Origin: Caballeronia sp. INDeC2
GTDB lineage: Bacteria; Pseudomonadota; Gammaproteobacteria; Burkholderiales; Burkholderiaceae
Assembly (NCBI RefSeq): GCF_023631325.1
Contig: NZ_JALQDG010000033.1
Coordinates: 61,614 to 125,613, forward strand
DNA: 64,000 bases
Direction: 5' to 3'
The notes below the pieces were generated by a model that saw only the letters and a program-made list of their open reading frames with translations, did not search any database and was not told the origin of the DNA. Below, one piece after another: positions 8,043 through 16,207 of this stretch (position 1 is the stretch's first letter; each line of letters opens with the position of its first letter). The translations under genes were made by a program, and so were the position numbers.

Positions 8043-10142
8043 ATGTCCTTTCCTTCCGCGCGCGAGTGGCTCTTTTCCGCCAAGACCTTCGCCGCCGCGA
8101 TGATCGCGCTTTACATCGGCCTCGCGCTCGAATTGCCGCGTCCTTACTGGGCGATGGCGACCGTCTATATCGTGTCGAATCCGTTCGTCGGCGCAACGCG
8201 CTCGAAGGCGCTGTATCGCGCGCTCGGCACGATGATCGGCGCGGCGGGCGCGGTGCTGATCGTGCCGCCCTTCGTCGAATCGCCCTTTCTTTTCAGCGTG
8301 ATCGTCGCCTTATGGACCGGCACGCTGCTCTATCTCTCCATGTTCGATCGCAGCGCGCGCAGCTATGTCTTTCTGCTCGCGGGCTACACGCTGCCGCTGA
8401 TCGCACTGCCCGCCGTCACGAATCCGACCACCGTCTTCGATCTCGCCATCACCCGCACCGAAGAGATTCTGCTCGGCATCGTGGTGGCGAGCATCGTCGG
8501 CAGCGCGGTGTTTCCAAGCAGGCTCGCGCCGACGCTTATCGAACGAACGGACGCATGGTTTCGCGACGCCGCGTTCTATGCGTGCGAGACGCTCTCGGGA
8601 CATATCGCGGGTGCATCGATTTCAGCGGCGCGGCAGCGGCTCGCGGTAACCGTCAACGGCCTCGAATTCCTGCTGAGCCAGTTGACCTACGATCACACGC
8701 GGCCCGATATCATCCGTCGCGCGCGTGCGTTGCAGGGCCGCATGCAGATCTTCCTGCCGCTGATTTCTTCGATGGCCGATCCGCTCATCGAATTGATCGA
8801 CAAACACGGCGCGCATCCCGAAGGACTGGAACGGCTATTGAAGGATGTCGCCGCGTGGGTCGGCTCGCCGATGCCGGGCGCGCAGAAGAATGCCGAAGAC
8901 GAGCGCGCGCCCGATGCGCTGCGCGAACGCATCCAGGCGATGCGTCCATCCGTCGAAGCATTGGCCAGCGCGGATGGCGCATTGCTCTCGAATGCGTTGT
9001 GGCGTCTCGGCCAGGTCATCGATGTATGGCAGGACATTCGCGCGCTCCGTGCGGCGATTCTCAACGAGACGAGCGAATGGCGTCCGCACTTCCGTCACTG
9101 GCGGCTCGGCGGCACGGCCCGCTTCTTCGATCGCGGCATGATGCTCTTTTCGACGGGCGTCGCGGTGAGCGCGATCATCGTCGCCTGCGCGCTGTGGATC
9201 GAATCCGGCTGGAACGACGGCGCCGGAGCCGTGACGCTCGCCGCCGTCGCGTGCTGTTTCTTCGCCGCGCTCGACGAGCCCGCGCCGCAAGTGTTCACGT
9301 TCTTTCTCGCGACCTGCATGAGCGTCGTGCTCGCCGGCCTGTATGTGTTCGCCGTGCTGCCACATGTGCACGATTTCCCGATGCTCGTGCTGATCTTCTC
9401 GGTGCCCTTTCTCATCATCGGCACGCTCATTCCGCAGCCGCGCTTCACGCTCGTTACGATGCTCACGGCGGTCAATACCGCGACGTTCATCAGCATTCAG
9501 AGCGCGTATGAAGCGAACTTCTTCGTGTTCATCAACAGCAATCTCGCGGGCGTCGCGGGCCTGCTCTTCGCGTTCATCTGGACGCGCATGACGCGTCCCT
9601 TCGGCGCGGAACTCGCCGCCGCGCGGCTCACGCGTTCGGCGTGGGCGGATATCGTGGTGAGCGCGTCGGCTGCGGAAGTCATTCAGGATCAGCGCGATCT
9701 CTACGCGCGCATGCTCGACCGGCTGATGCAACTCTTGCCGCGTCATGCCGCGACTGATTCGCATCGGCATCCGTCGATAGAAAGCTTTCGCGACTTCCGC
9801 GTCGCGTTGAACGCCCTGGATCTGCGCCGCACGCGCCGCAAACTACCGGCCGAACTGCAGACCTCGGTCGATGCCGTGCTCGATGCATTGCGGCGTTACT
9901 TCGAACTCTGCATCGCGCGCCGCACGCGACAGCCGGTGCCTGTCGAACTCATTCGCAGCATCGATGCGACGAGCGCGCAGGTCACGTCACGCGCGATCAC
10001 GCAGTCGCAGGATGTAGTCGCGGAGAAGTGGCTGCGCGATACGCTGCATGCGCTCGTCGGCATGCGGCTGTCGCTGCATCCACCCGCGACGCAGACGCAA
10101 CCCGGCACTGCGAACGGCGCGCCGCGCGAGGAGCCCGCATGA
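8043..10142 (+). CDS. FUSC-family (AaeB-like) inner membrane efflux transporter
   Basis: The 699-residue protein has two blocks of transmembrane segments, at about residues 15-170 and 370-520, separated by and followed by soluble domains, the FUSC/AaeB layout. It begins with SAKTFAAAMIALYIGLALEL and RPYWAMATVYIVSNPF, a well conserved FUSC signature. AaeB-type proteins export hydroxylated aromatic acids and work with a periplasmic AaeA/HlyD adaptor and the small AaeX protein, both encoded downstream. The ATG at 8043 was chosen over the longer upstream frame because it begins at the conserved domain, 4 bp after the marR stop. Confidence 0.93.
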   Translation: MSFPSAREWLFSAKTFAAAMIALYIGLALELPRPYWAMATVYIVSNPFVGATRSKALYRALGTMIGAAGAVLIVPPFVESPFLFSVIVALWTGTLLYLSMFDRSARSYVFLLAGYTLPLIALPAVTNPTTVFDLAITRTEEILLGIVVASIVGSAVFPSRLAPTLIERTDAWFRDAAFYACETLSGHIAGASISAARQRLAVTVNGLEFLLSQLTYDHTRPDIIRRARALQGRMQIFLPLISSMADPLIELIDKHGAHPEGLERLLKDVAAWVGSPMPGAQKNAEDERAPDALRERIQAMRPSVEALASADGALLSNALWRLGQVIDVWQDIRALRAAILNETSEWRPHFRHWRLGGTARFFDRGMMLFSTGVAVSAIIVACALWIESGWNDGAGAVTLAAVACCFFAALDEPAPQVFTFFLATCMSVVLAGLYVFAVLPHVHDFPMLVLIFSVPFLIIGTLIPQPRFTLVTMLTAVNTATFISIQSAYEANFFVFINSNLAGVAGLLFAFIWTRMTRPFGAELAAARLTRSAWADIVVSASAAEVIQDQRDLYARMLDRLMQLLPRHAATDSHRHPSIESFRDFRVALNALDLRRTRRKLPAELQTSVDAVLDALRRYFELCIARRTRQPVPVELIRSIDATSAQVTSRAITQSQDVVAEKWLRDTLHALVGMRLSLHPPATQTQPGTANGAPREEPA

Positions 10143-10176
10143 TCTTCACCCTTGCTCTTTCATCGGAACGCCACAC

Positions 10177-10386
10177 ATGATCGGCGAAATCGACATCCTC
10201 GGCGTGTTCGTGCCCGCCGTGCTCGTGCTGATGTTCATCGCCTATCTTTTGAATCTGGCGATCCGCAACGTGCTCGCGCGCGTCGGCTTCTATCGCTTCG
10301 TGTGGCACCGTTCCATTTTCGATCTCGGCATCTATGTTCTGGTGCTGGGCGTTGTCGTCATCGTTTCGCAGCGGCTCATCTCGTGA
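10177..10386 (+). CDS. DUF1656 small membrane protein (AaeX-like)
   Basis: The 69-residue product has two predicted membrane helices (about residues 5-27 and 48-67) around a short RNVLARVGFYRFVWHR loop. DUF1656 proteins, including AaeX, are almost always encoded between a FUSC transporter and an HlyD-type adaptor, exactly as here. The molecular role is not established. The stop codon overlaps the GTG start of the next gene (GTGA), indicating translational coupling. Confidence 0.88.
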   Translation: MIGEIDILGVFVPAVLVLMFIAYLLNLAIRNVLARVGFYRFVWHRSIFDLGIYVLVLGVVVIVSQRLIS

Positions 10387-11336
10387 AAAAAACCTGGTTC
10401 TCTCTCGGACAGATTCTGCTTACGCTCATCGTCGTCGCGATTGCGTGCGTCGTGTTGTGGAAGCTCGTCGATTACTACATGTTCGCGCCGTGGACCCGCG
10501 ACGGTCACGTGCGCGCCGACGTGATTCAGGTTGCGCCCGACGTGTCCGGTCTCATCACCGATGTGAAGGTCGTCGACAATCAGCAGGTCAAGAAAGGCGA
10601 TGTCCTCTTCGTGATTGATCAGGCGCGTTACACGCTCACGCTGCGCAACGCGCAAGCGACCGCACAGCAACGCCGTGCGACGCTCGATCAGGCGCGCCGC
10701 GAAGATGCGCGCAATCGCGCGCTCGGCAACCTCGTCGCGCGTGAAGTGGTCGAGGAAACGCATTCGCGCGTCGAGCAGGCGACCGCCGCGCTCGCCGATG
10801 CCGACGTCGCGATCGACACGGCGCGTCTCAATCTGCAACGCACGGAGATCCTCAGTCCCGTCGACGGTTATCTGAACGATCGTGCGCCGCGCGTCGGCGA
10901 ATTCGTGTCGGCGGGACGCGCGGTGCTCTCGGTGGTGGACATGCATTCGTTTCGCGTCGATGGTTACTTCGAAGAAACGAAGCTCGGCGGCATCGATATC
11001 GGCCAGCCTGTCGATATCAAGGTAATGGGCGAGCCCGGCCTCTTGCGCGGACACGTGCAGAGCATCGTCGCGGCGATCGAGGATCGCGATCGTCAGCAAA
11101 GCGCGAGTCTCCTGCCGAACGTGAATCCGGCTTTTAGCTGGGTGCGTCTCGCGCAACGTATTCCGGTGCGTGTGACGCTCGATGAAATTCCGGCGGACTT
11201 TCGCATGATCGCGGGCCGCACCGCGACGGTGTCCGTGCGCGGCATCGGGCCGAAGATCGGCAAGCGCGCAGCTTCGGAGACGTCGCCTGCTTCCGCGCCT
11301 GCGCCGACTTCGAGTACTTCGGGCGCTTCGCAATGA
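10383..11336 (+). CDS. HlyD-family periplasmic adaptor (AaeA/EmrA-like)
   Basis: The 317-residue membrane fusion protein has a single N-terminal membrane anchor (about residues 7-28), a biotinyl-lipoyl-like region beginning VAPDVSGLITDVKVVDNQ, an alpha-helical hairpin and a second lipoyl half (RTEILSPVDGYLND), then a beta-barrel. It should bridge the FUSC pump and the outer membrane channel. I chose GTG at 10383, which overlaps the previous stop by 3 bases and directly precedes the membrane anchor. The C-terminal 20 residues are a Ser/Ala/Pro-rich tail. The next gene overlaps by 4 bp (ATGA). Confidence 0.93.
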   Translation: MKKTWFSLGQILLTLIVVAIACVVLWKLVDYYMFAPWTRDGHVRADVIQVAPDVSGLITDVKVVDNQQVKKGDVLFVIDQARYTLTLRNAQATAQQRRATLDQARREDARNRALGNLVAREVVEETHSRVEQATAALADADVAIDTARLNLQRTEILSPVDGYLNDRAPRVGEFVSAGRAVLSVVDMHSFRVDGYFEETKLGGIDIGQPVDIKVMGEPGLLRGHVQSIVAAIEDRDRQQSASLLPNVNPAFSWVRLAQRIPVRVTLDEIPADFRMIAGRTATVSVRGIGPKIGKRAASETSPASAPAPTSSTSGASQ

Positions 11337-12778
11337 AAGCGCTCGTCCTCGCTGCTTCGTCTGCCATCGTGCTCTTTGGCTGCACGACTGTCGGACCGAA
11401 TTACTCGCTGCCCGATAACGCCGCGATCAACGCGCCTTACGCGAACGCGGCCATCGACGGAGTGGATCGCGCGCCCGTCACGCAAAGCGAAGTGCCTGCC
11501 AAATGGTGGCGTCTTTATGACGATCCCGTCGTCGATCAACTCGTGACCGCGGCGCTTGCATCGAACACCGATCTTCGCGTGGCCGCTGCGAATCTCGCAC
11601 GCTCGCGCGCCGAAGTCGAATTCGCGAATCGGCAAGGCGGGTTCTCGGGCAAGACGTCGGCGGCGTTTCAGCGCGCGCAGGAATCGGCGGAGCAGTATCT
11701 GTTGACGGAGAAGATTCCCGTCGTCAATGAAGGCGCGCTCGAACTTTCCATTTCCTACGAGATCGATCTCTTCGGCAAGCTGAAGCGCGGCGTCGAAGCG
11801 GCGAACGCGGACGATGAGGCCGTCGAAGCCGCGCAAGACCTCGCCCGCGTCGCGGTGGTCGCGGACGTCGTGCGCGCGTATGTCGAAGCGTGCTCGGCGG
11901 GCGAAGAACTGGAGATCGCACAGAAGTCGCTTGGTTTGCAGAAGCAGCGCGTGACGCTCTCGCAACGTCTGCGCGACGCGGGCCGCGGCAATCAGTCGGA
12001 AGTCACGCGCGGACAGACTCAGGCCGACACGCTCGCCGCCGACATTCCGCGCTTCGTCGCGCGCCGCCGTGTCGCGCAGTATCAACTCGCGATGCTGCTC
12101 GCGCGCGCGCCTTCCGACTTGCCTAAAGCCGCGCTCAACTGCAAGAGGCTGCCGAAGCTGCGCGCGCCGATTCCTGTCGGCGATGGCGCGGCGCTGCTCA
12201 GGCGCCGCCCCGACGTGCGTCAGGCCGAGCGGCAACTCGCTTCATCGACGGCGCGCATCGGCGTTGCGACGGCGGCGTTGTATCCATCGGTGAGTCTCGG
12301 GGCGTCGGTGGGATCGGTCGGCGTCGTGGAAGACCTGTTCGGCGCGAATACGAATCGCTGGGCGTTCGGGCCGCTCATCAGCTGGAGCTTTCCGATCAAC
12401 GGTCAACGCGCCCGCGTGCGTCAGGCCGAAGCGGCGACGGGCGGGGCGCTCGCACGTTTCGATGGCGTCGTGCTGAAGGCGCTGCAGGAGACGCAGAGCA
12501 GCCTCGCCACATATGCATCCGACACCACGCGCGCCGATGCATTGCGCACCGCGTATAAGTCGGCGATCGAATCGGCCGATGAAACGAACCGGCTGTATCG
12601 CGCGGGCCGAGAATCTTTCCTCAACGATCTCGATGCGACGCGCACATTGACAGGCGTTGCGGCGCAGGTCGCGGCCGCCGAGGGACAGGTCGCGATCGAT
12701 CAGGTGAATCTCTTTCGCGCGCTCGGCGGAGGGTGGCAAACGGACGAAGCGGTTGCGCAGAATTCGAAGGGGAAATGA
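11333..12778 (+). CDS. NodT-family outer membrane efflux lipoprotein
   Basis: The 481-residue TolC-like channel starts with a lipoprotein signal peptide ending in the lipobox LFGC, so Cys17 is the likely lipidated residue. The body shows the duplicated outer membrane efflux repeats: PAKWWRLYDDPVVDQLV early, and LLRRRPDVRQAERQLASSTA at the start of the second half. NodT/OprM-like proteins form the outer membrane duct of tripartite pumps. It overlaps the adaptor gene by 4 bp and ends the MarR-regulated operon. The 3' end faces the convergent phosphatase gene, whose frame now runs antisense into this gene. Confidence 0.94.
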   Translation: MKALVLAASSAIVLFGCTTVGPNYSLPDNAAINAPYANAAIDGVDRAPVTQSEVPAKWWRLYDDPVVDQLVTAALASNTDLRVAAANLARSRAEVEFANRQGGFSGKTSAAFQRAQESAEQYLLTEKIPVVNEGALELSISYEIDLFGKLKRGVEAANADDEAVEAAQDLARVAVVADVVRAYVEACSAGEELEIAQKSLGLQKQRVTLSQRLRDAGRGNQSEVTRGQTQADTLAADIPRFVARRRVAQYQLAMLLARAPSDLPKAALNCKRLPKLRAPIPVGDGAALLRRRPDVRQAERQLASSTARIGVATAALYPSVSLGASVGSVGVVEDLFGANTNRWAFGPLISWSFPINGQRARVRQAEAATGGALARFDGVVLKALQETQSSLATYASDTTRADALRTAYKSAIESADETNRLYRAGRESFLNDLDATRTLTGVAAQVAAAEGQVAIDQVNLFRALGGGWQTDEAVAQNSKGK

Positions 12779-12839
12779 GGCGAGCGAGGATGGTGGTGCC
12801 GCTTCGGTCCGGCCTTCGCCGAGCGCGCGGTCAATCACA

Positions 12840-13471
12840 TCACCCCCGCCCCGCCCCGCCCCGATCCCCACCTGCCGCCTCAACCGCTCGACATCGACCT
12901 CTTCGAGATAGCGTCTGATATTTCCCCAGACAGGATGGAACCCGAATCCGCCGTTCATCAATTCGTCCTCCGCCGCCTGTTTGCTCCACCCTTGATACAC
13001 GACGCGATACAGCGCGGACACGAGCCCCGTGCGATCCGCCCCATGCTGGCAGTGGATCAATACCGGGCCATCGCGATTCACGTCGTGCAGCGCCTTGAGC
13101 GCGGTGATCATGTCTTCGTCGCGGATATTCCACGTATTGATCCGGATACGCTGCAACGCTATGCCCGTTCCAGCGAGCAAATCTTCATCCGAATGAAACG
13201 AACGAAAGCTCACGATCTTGCGGATGCCCAACGCGCGCAACTGCGGCAAGTCGCTCGCCGAAATCTGCGCGCTGCGATAAAGCGAAGGCGTGATGCGATG
13301 CAGGTTATCGACGTCCGTGAAGATCATCGGTTCGGCCCAGTTCAGCGGCCTTTCGACTGCCGTGTGCTTCGTTTGCGACGGTGCAAGCGCGCCTGTAGCA
13401 ATCGATGCGATAGCACACGAAGCGACAGCCACACCCACACCATAGAACAGCCCGCTGAAGACTCTACGCAT
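12840..13471 (-). pseudogene. Membrane-anchored dual-specificity-type phosphatase with frame disrupted near its 3' end
   Basis: From ATG 13471 the frame gives an N-terminal membrane anchor (about residues 5-28) and a cysteine phosphatase domain with the active-site loop H140-C141-QHGAD-R147-TG. Proteins of this kind dephosphorylate Tyr/Ser/Thr or phosphoinositide-like substrates. The frame reaches VERLRRQVG and then a GGGGC repeat tract at 12843-12863; as written it misses the stops in the two other frames (first bases 12842 and 12837) and runs on to 12242, antisense to nodT, which is not credible as coding. I therefore end it at 12840 and treat it as a frame-shifted or slippage-variable gene; the catalytic domain is intact. 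An ATG at 13483 is an alternative start. It overlaps the upstream gene by 8 bp. Confidence 0.6.
12843..12863. repeat. C4-5/G simple repeat (GGGGC on the minus strand)
   Basis: On the plus strand, runs of 5, 4, 4 and 4 C are separated by single G bases. A one-unit (5-bp) gain or loss changes the reading frame. The tract lies exactly where the phosphatase frame loses its stop codon. Confidence 0.75.
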
Positions 13472-13973
13472 CGGCGATTTCATCCGATGCCGTATCACGC
13501 CGTCTCGATACAAAGAACAGCGCACACGCAGCCGCGCTCATCGTCCAGTAGTCGGTCGGAGCGAATGCGATCCAATGTTTGTGCCACGCGACATGATGCG
13601 GATCAAAGCGTGCAAGGCCATAAGCAGGATTCAGGACGAACCAAAGAAAGTCTTCGATGAGCCAGAACGCCATGATGCACGCGACGATACGCGCCTCGAT
13701 GCGCCAGGACCATCGCGCGAAGAAAACCGCGGGCAAATGGAAACATAAGGCGACGAACGGAAAGACCCATGCGTGATATCCCGTCATCGGGCGGCCGCCC
13801 CAGAAGATATCGAGCAACCAATGATGTTCGATGCGCCACGTCGGCAGATTCGCAGCCCATCCCGCGCTTCCTTCGATCTGAATCTCGACATTCGCGAAGA
13901 AGAAGCTCAACAGCGCAATCCATGCGACAAGCGCGAGCGTGCGTGCGCCCGGCAAAAAGCGACGTGCCTTCAT
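13464..13973 (-). CDS. Small polytopic membrane protein, function unknown
   Basis: The 169-residue protein has about four hydrophobic segments (near residues 12-28, 68-88, 92-112 and 140-155). Conserved-looking polar motifs lie between them: RIEHHWLLDIFWGGRPMTGYHAW, and WLIEDFLWFVLNPAYG with DPHHVAWHKHW after it. The many His, Trp, Glu and Asp residues near membrane boundaries could be an active site, but I do not recognise the family. It is the middle gene of a three-gene operon, overlapping the glycosyltransferase by 4 bp (ATGA) and the phosphatase by 8 bp, so it probably acts in the same lipid- or envelope-related process. Confidence 0.75.
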   Translation of the reverse strand: MKARRFLPGARTLALVAWIALLSFFFANVEIQIEGSAGWAANLPTWRIEHHWLLDIFWGGRPMTGYHAWVFPFVALCFHLPAVFFARWSWRIEARIVACIMAFWLIEDFLWFVLNPAYGLARFDPHHVAWHKHWIAFAPTDYWTMSAAACALFFVSRRRDTASDEIADA

Positions 13974-15091
13974 ATCGCCTCCAGCACGGTGTCTAGCACG
14001 AAACGCCCGGCATGGGGCCGTGCGAGTGGTGCGATTCTGCGCCGCATATCGTCAAGTTTCGATGGATCCCGCAAGAGGCCGCGCACCCTGTATTCCAGTC
14101 CGACCGCATCGACGGCTTTCAGTGCGACGCCCTGTTCGAGCAGAAAATCCGCGTTGCGTTCTTCCTGGCCGGGAATCGGCGCATTCACGATCATCGGCAG
14201 ATGCATCGCGAGGCATTCGGATGTCGTCAGACCGCCTGGCTTCGTGATGACGAGGTCGGAGCACGCCATCAGGCGCTCGACGTTCGGTGTGAAGCCCGAC
14301 GCATGCAAGCGCCCCGGATAGCTCTCGCTCAGTTGACGCAACGCGCCGAGCATGGCCTCGTTTCGCCCCGCAAGGGCAATCAACTGGAAGTCGCCATCCA
14401 TCCGGAGAAGCCGGGCGGCGAGCGTGTCTAGCGCGCCCAGTCCGGCGCCGCCGGACATCATGAGAAGCGTGCGTCGCTCGGGATCGAGACCGATCTCGGC
14501 AGCGCATGCCGCGCGTTCCCGCCGCTCGCTGAATGCAGGCATGATCGGGATTCCGCCCACACGTATCGACGACGATGGCAGCCCACGCTCGCTCATGCGC
14601 CACGCGACTTCGTCATTGGCGGCAAAGTACCCTTGCATGCCCGGCACGACCCACATGCGATGAAGATCGAAGTCCGTGACCTGCACCCATACGGGCTTGC
14701 ACAGGTTGCCACGGCGAAGCTCACGCGACAGCAGTTCCGCCGGCAGGAAATGCGTGCAGATGATGGCATCGGCATCATGCCGCTCGATCTCGGCTTTGAG
14801 CGCGCGGCAATTCAGGCGTTCGACCGCGCGACGCAAGCGTTCGCCGAACGATCGCGGCGAAGCATTCTCCGTCTTTTGATAGAGATAACTCCAGAGCGCC
14901 GGCTGATGGGAAACGAGCTTGATATAGAAATCGGCGTATAGCGCCTTGAAACTCGTGGGCACGAAGTCCATGACATCGAGATGCACGGCCTCCACGCCCG
15001 CCGGATGAACCGCCGCGTAGGCGCAGAGCGCTTCGGCGGCGCGCACGTGGCCTGCGCCGGCGCTGACGCTGAGAATGAGAAGCTTCGGCAT
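13970..15091 (-). CDS. MGDG-synthase-like / GT28 glycosyltransferase
   Basis: The 373-residue protein begins with the glycolipid-synthase signature LLILSVSAGAGHVRAAEAL and has the C-terminal GT28 donor-binding half: LLMMSGGAGLGALD, ASGFTPNVERLMACSDLVIT, and KPGGLTTSECLAM. This combination is that of processive diacylglycerol glycosyltransferases (UgtP/MGD1), related to MurG, which transfer sugars from UDP-sugars to diacylglycerol on the inner face of the membrane. The acceptor here is not determined by sequence. It is the first gene of the operon with a membrane protein and a phosphatase, suggesting a glycolipid or lipid remodelling function. Confidence 0.85.
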   Translation of the reverse strand: MPKLLILSVSAGAGHVRAAEALCAYAAVHPAGVEAVHLDVMDFVPTSFKALYADFYIKLVSHQPALWSYLYQKTENASPRSFGERLRRAVERLNCRALKAEIERHDADAIICTHFLPAELLSRELRRGNLCKPVWVQVTDFDLHRMWVVPGMQGYFAANDEVAWRMSERGLPSSSIRVGGIPIMPAFSERRERAACAAEIGLDPERRTLLMMSGGAGLGALDTLAARLLRMDGDFQLIALAGRNEAMLGALRQLSESYPGRLHASGFTPNVERLMACSDLVITKPGGLTTSECLAMHLPMIVNAPIPGQEERNADFLLEQGVALKAVDAVGLEYRVRGLLRDPSKLDDMRRRIAPLARPHAGRFVLDTVLEAI

Positions 15092-15222
15092 GGAGATGGA
15101 CGTGGGCGGGAGTTCGATCAGGATGACGTTGCAATTTCGACCCGATCATAGCCGCATTGATGCGCCCCATGCGCTGACGCATCGATTTTCACAATTCCAT
15201 CGATACGCAAGCAGTCCCGCTT

Positions 15223-15984
15223 CTACGCCCATCCCTCCAGCCTCAGCGTCGAGCGCACCAAGCGCTCTTCTTCCTGCTCGATCTCCGCGAGACTCTCACG
15301 CACGCTTTTCACATGCATACTCGCCGCGCGGCGCGCCTGCTCCGGCAGCTTGCCGGTCACCGCGTTGTACAGGCGCGCATGTTGTCGATCGATCTGCCGC
15401 TTCTGCGGCTCGCGATGATAGAGATTGTTCACCGATGCAAAGACCGCGCTCAGCATCAGATCGTTCAACATGCCGAGCGTATGCACGAGCACCGGATTGT
15501 GCGACGCCTCGCAAATCGCGAGATGAAACGCGTGATCGAGCCGCGCGTGCGTCGATGCATCGGTGTCATGGGTATCGGCGGCGACGAGTTCTTCGTAGCG
15601 ACGCCGGATCATGATGTGATCGGCCTGCGTGCCGCGCAATGCAGCAAGCCGCGCCGCCTCCGCTTCGAGCATCTCGCGCACTTCCAGCAGGTCGTAAAGC
15701 GTGCGCGGTTGCGATCCGAGCAGATGCATCATCGGCGACTGCGCTGGCTCTGCTGTCAGCCTCGCGACGAACGAGCCCTTGCCTTGCGAAGTCTCGATCA
15801 GTCCTCTCGCCCGCAGAATCTTCAGCCCTTCGCGTAGCGCCGTGCGCGAGACGCCGAGCTTCTCCGTCAGCCGCCGCTCAGACGGCAGCGTCTGCCCGAC
15901 TTTCAACACCCCATCGACGATCAAGGCCTCGATGCGTTCGACGACCACGTCCGCGAGCTTCCGCTTGCTTTCTGCTTCATTCAT
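15223..15984 (-). CDS. GntR/FadR-family regulator, probable regulator of glcDEF
   Basis: The 253-residue protein has an N-terminal winged HTH (about residues 8-75: LADVVVERIEALIVDGVL, QTLPSERRLTEKLGVSRTAL, then ARGLIETSQGKGSFV) and an all-helical FCD ligand domain containing LYDLLEVREMLEAEAARLA and LDHAFHLAICEASHNPVL. FCD-type GntR proteins bind small organic acids through a metal site built from Asp/His residues. It is divergent from glcDEF and resembles GlcC, so glycolate or a related acid is the likely effector (inference). The ATG at 15984 was chosen over a longer in-frame start at 16041, which would include the operator. Confidence 0.9.
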   Translation of the reverse strand: MNEAESKRKLADVVVERIEALIVDGVLKVGQTLPSERRLTEKLGVSRTALREGLKILRARGLIETSQGKGSFVARLTAEPAQSPMMHLLGSQPRTLYDLLEVREMLEAEAARLAALRGTQADHIMIRRRYEELVAADTHDTDASTHARLDHAFHLAICEASHNPVLVHTLGMLNDLMLSAVFASVNNLYHREPQKRQIDRQHARLYNAVTGKLPEQARRAASMHVKSVRESLAEIEQEEERLVRSTLRLEGWA

Positions 15985-15996
15985 CGCATCCACCAC

Positions 15997-16007
15997 TGGT
16001 ATTACCA
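15997..16007. promoter_or_regulatory. FadR/GlcC-type operator TGGTATTACCA
   Basis: TGGT-ATT-ACCA matches the FadR/LldR/GlcC operator pattern TGGT-N3-ACCA. It lies 13 bp upstream of the gntR start and probably mediates autoregulation. A second copy lies 109 bp away. Confidence 0.65.
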
Positions 16008-16105
16008 CTAAAAAATCGGATCCATGTGCCGGACAGTTCATTCTCCGTTGGCTATTTATAGCTTACTTCCGATCACTTCGCTTGAAATCCATGCCTCGCA
16101 AAAAC

Positions 16106-16116
16106 TGGTAATACCA
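16106..16116. promoter_or_regulatory. FadR/GlcC-type operator TGGTAATACCA
   Basis: TGGT-AAT-ACCA, extended to the 13-bp palindrome CTGGTAATACCAG (16105-16117). It lies 92 bp upstream of glcD. Together with the site at 15997 it forms a two-site arrangement on about ten helical turns, compatible with looping. Confidence 0.65.
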
Positions 16117-16207
16117 GCGGGAAAACCATCGACATAGTGTCGCAGACCCGGAAGAATCGCCACAAAGCACACGTGGGCACGAACCCGCGCCCCACAGGAG
16201 ACACCGC

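Noticed and set aside
12242..12839. Antisense read-through of the phosphatase frame inside nodT
   Set aside because: The translated part has no conserved features and the overlap of over 500 bp is better explained by a frame change at the repeat tract.
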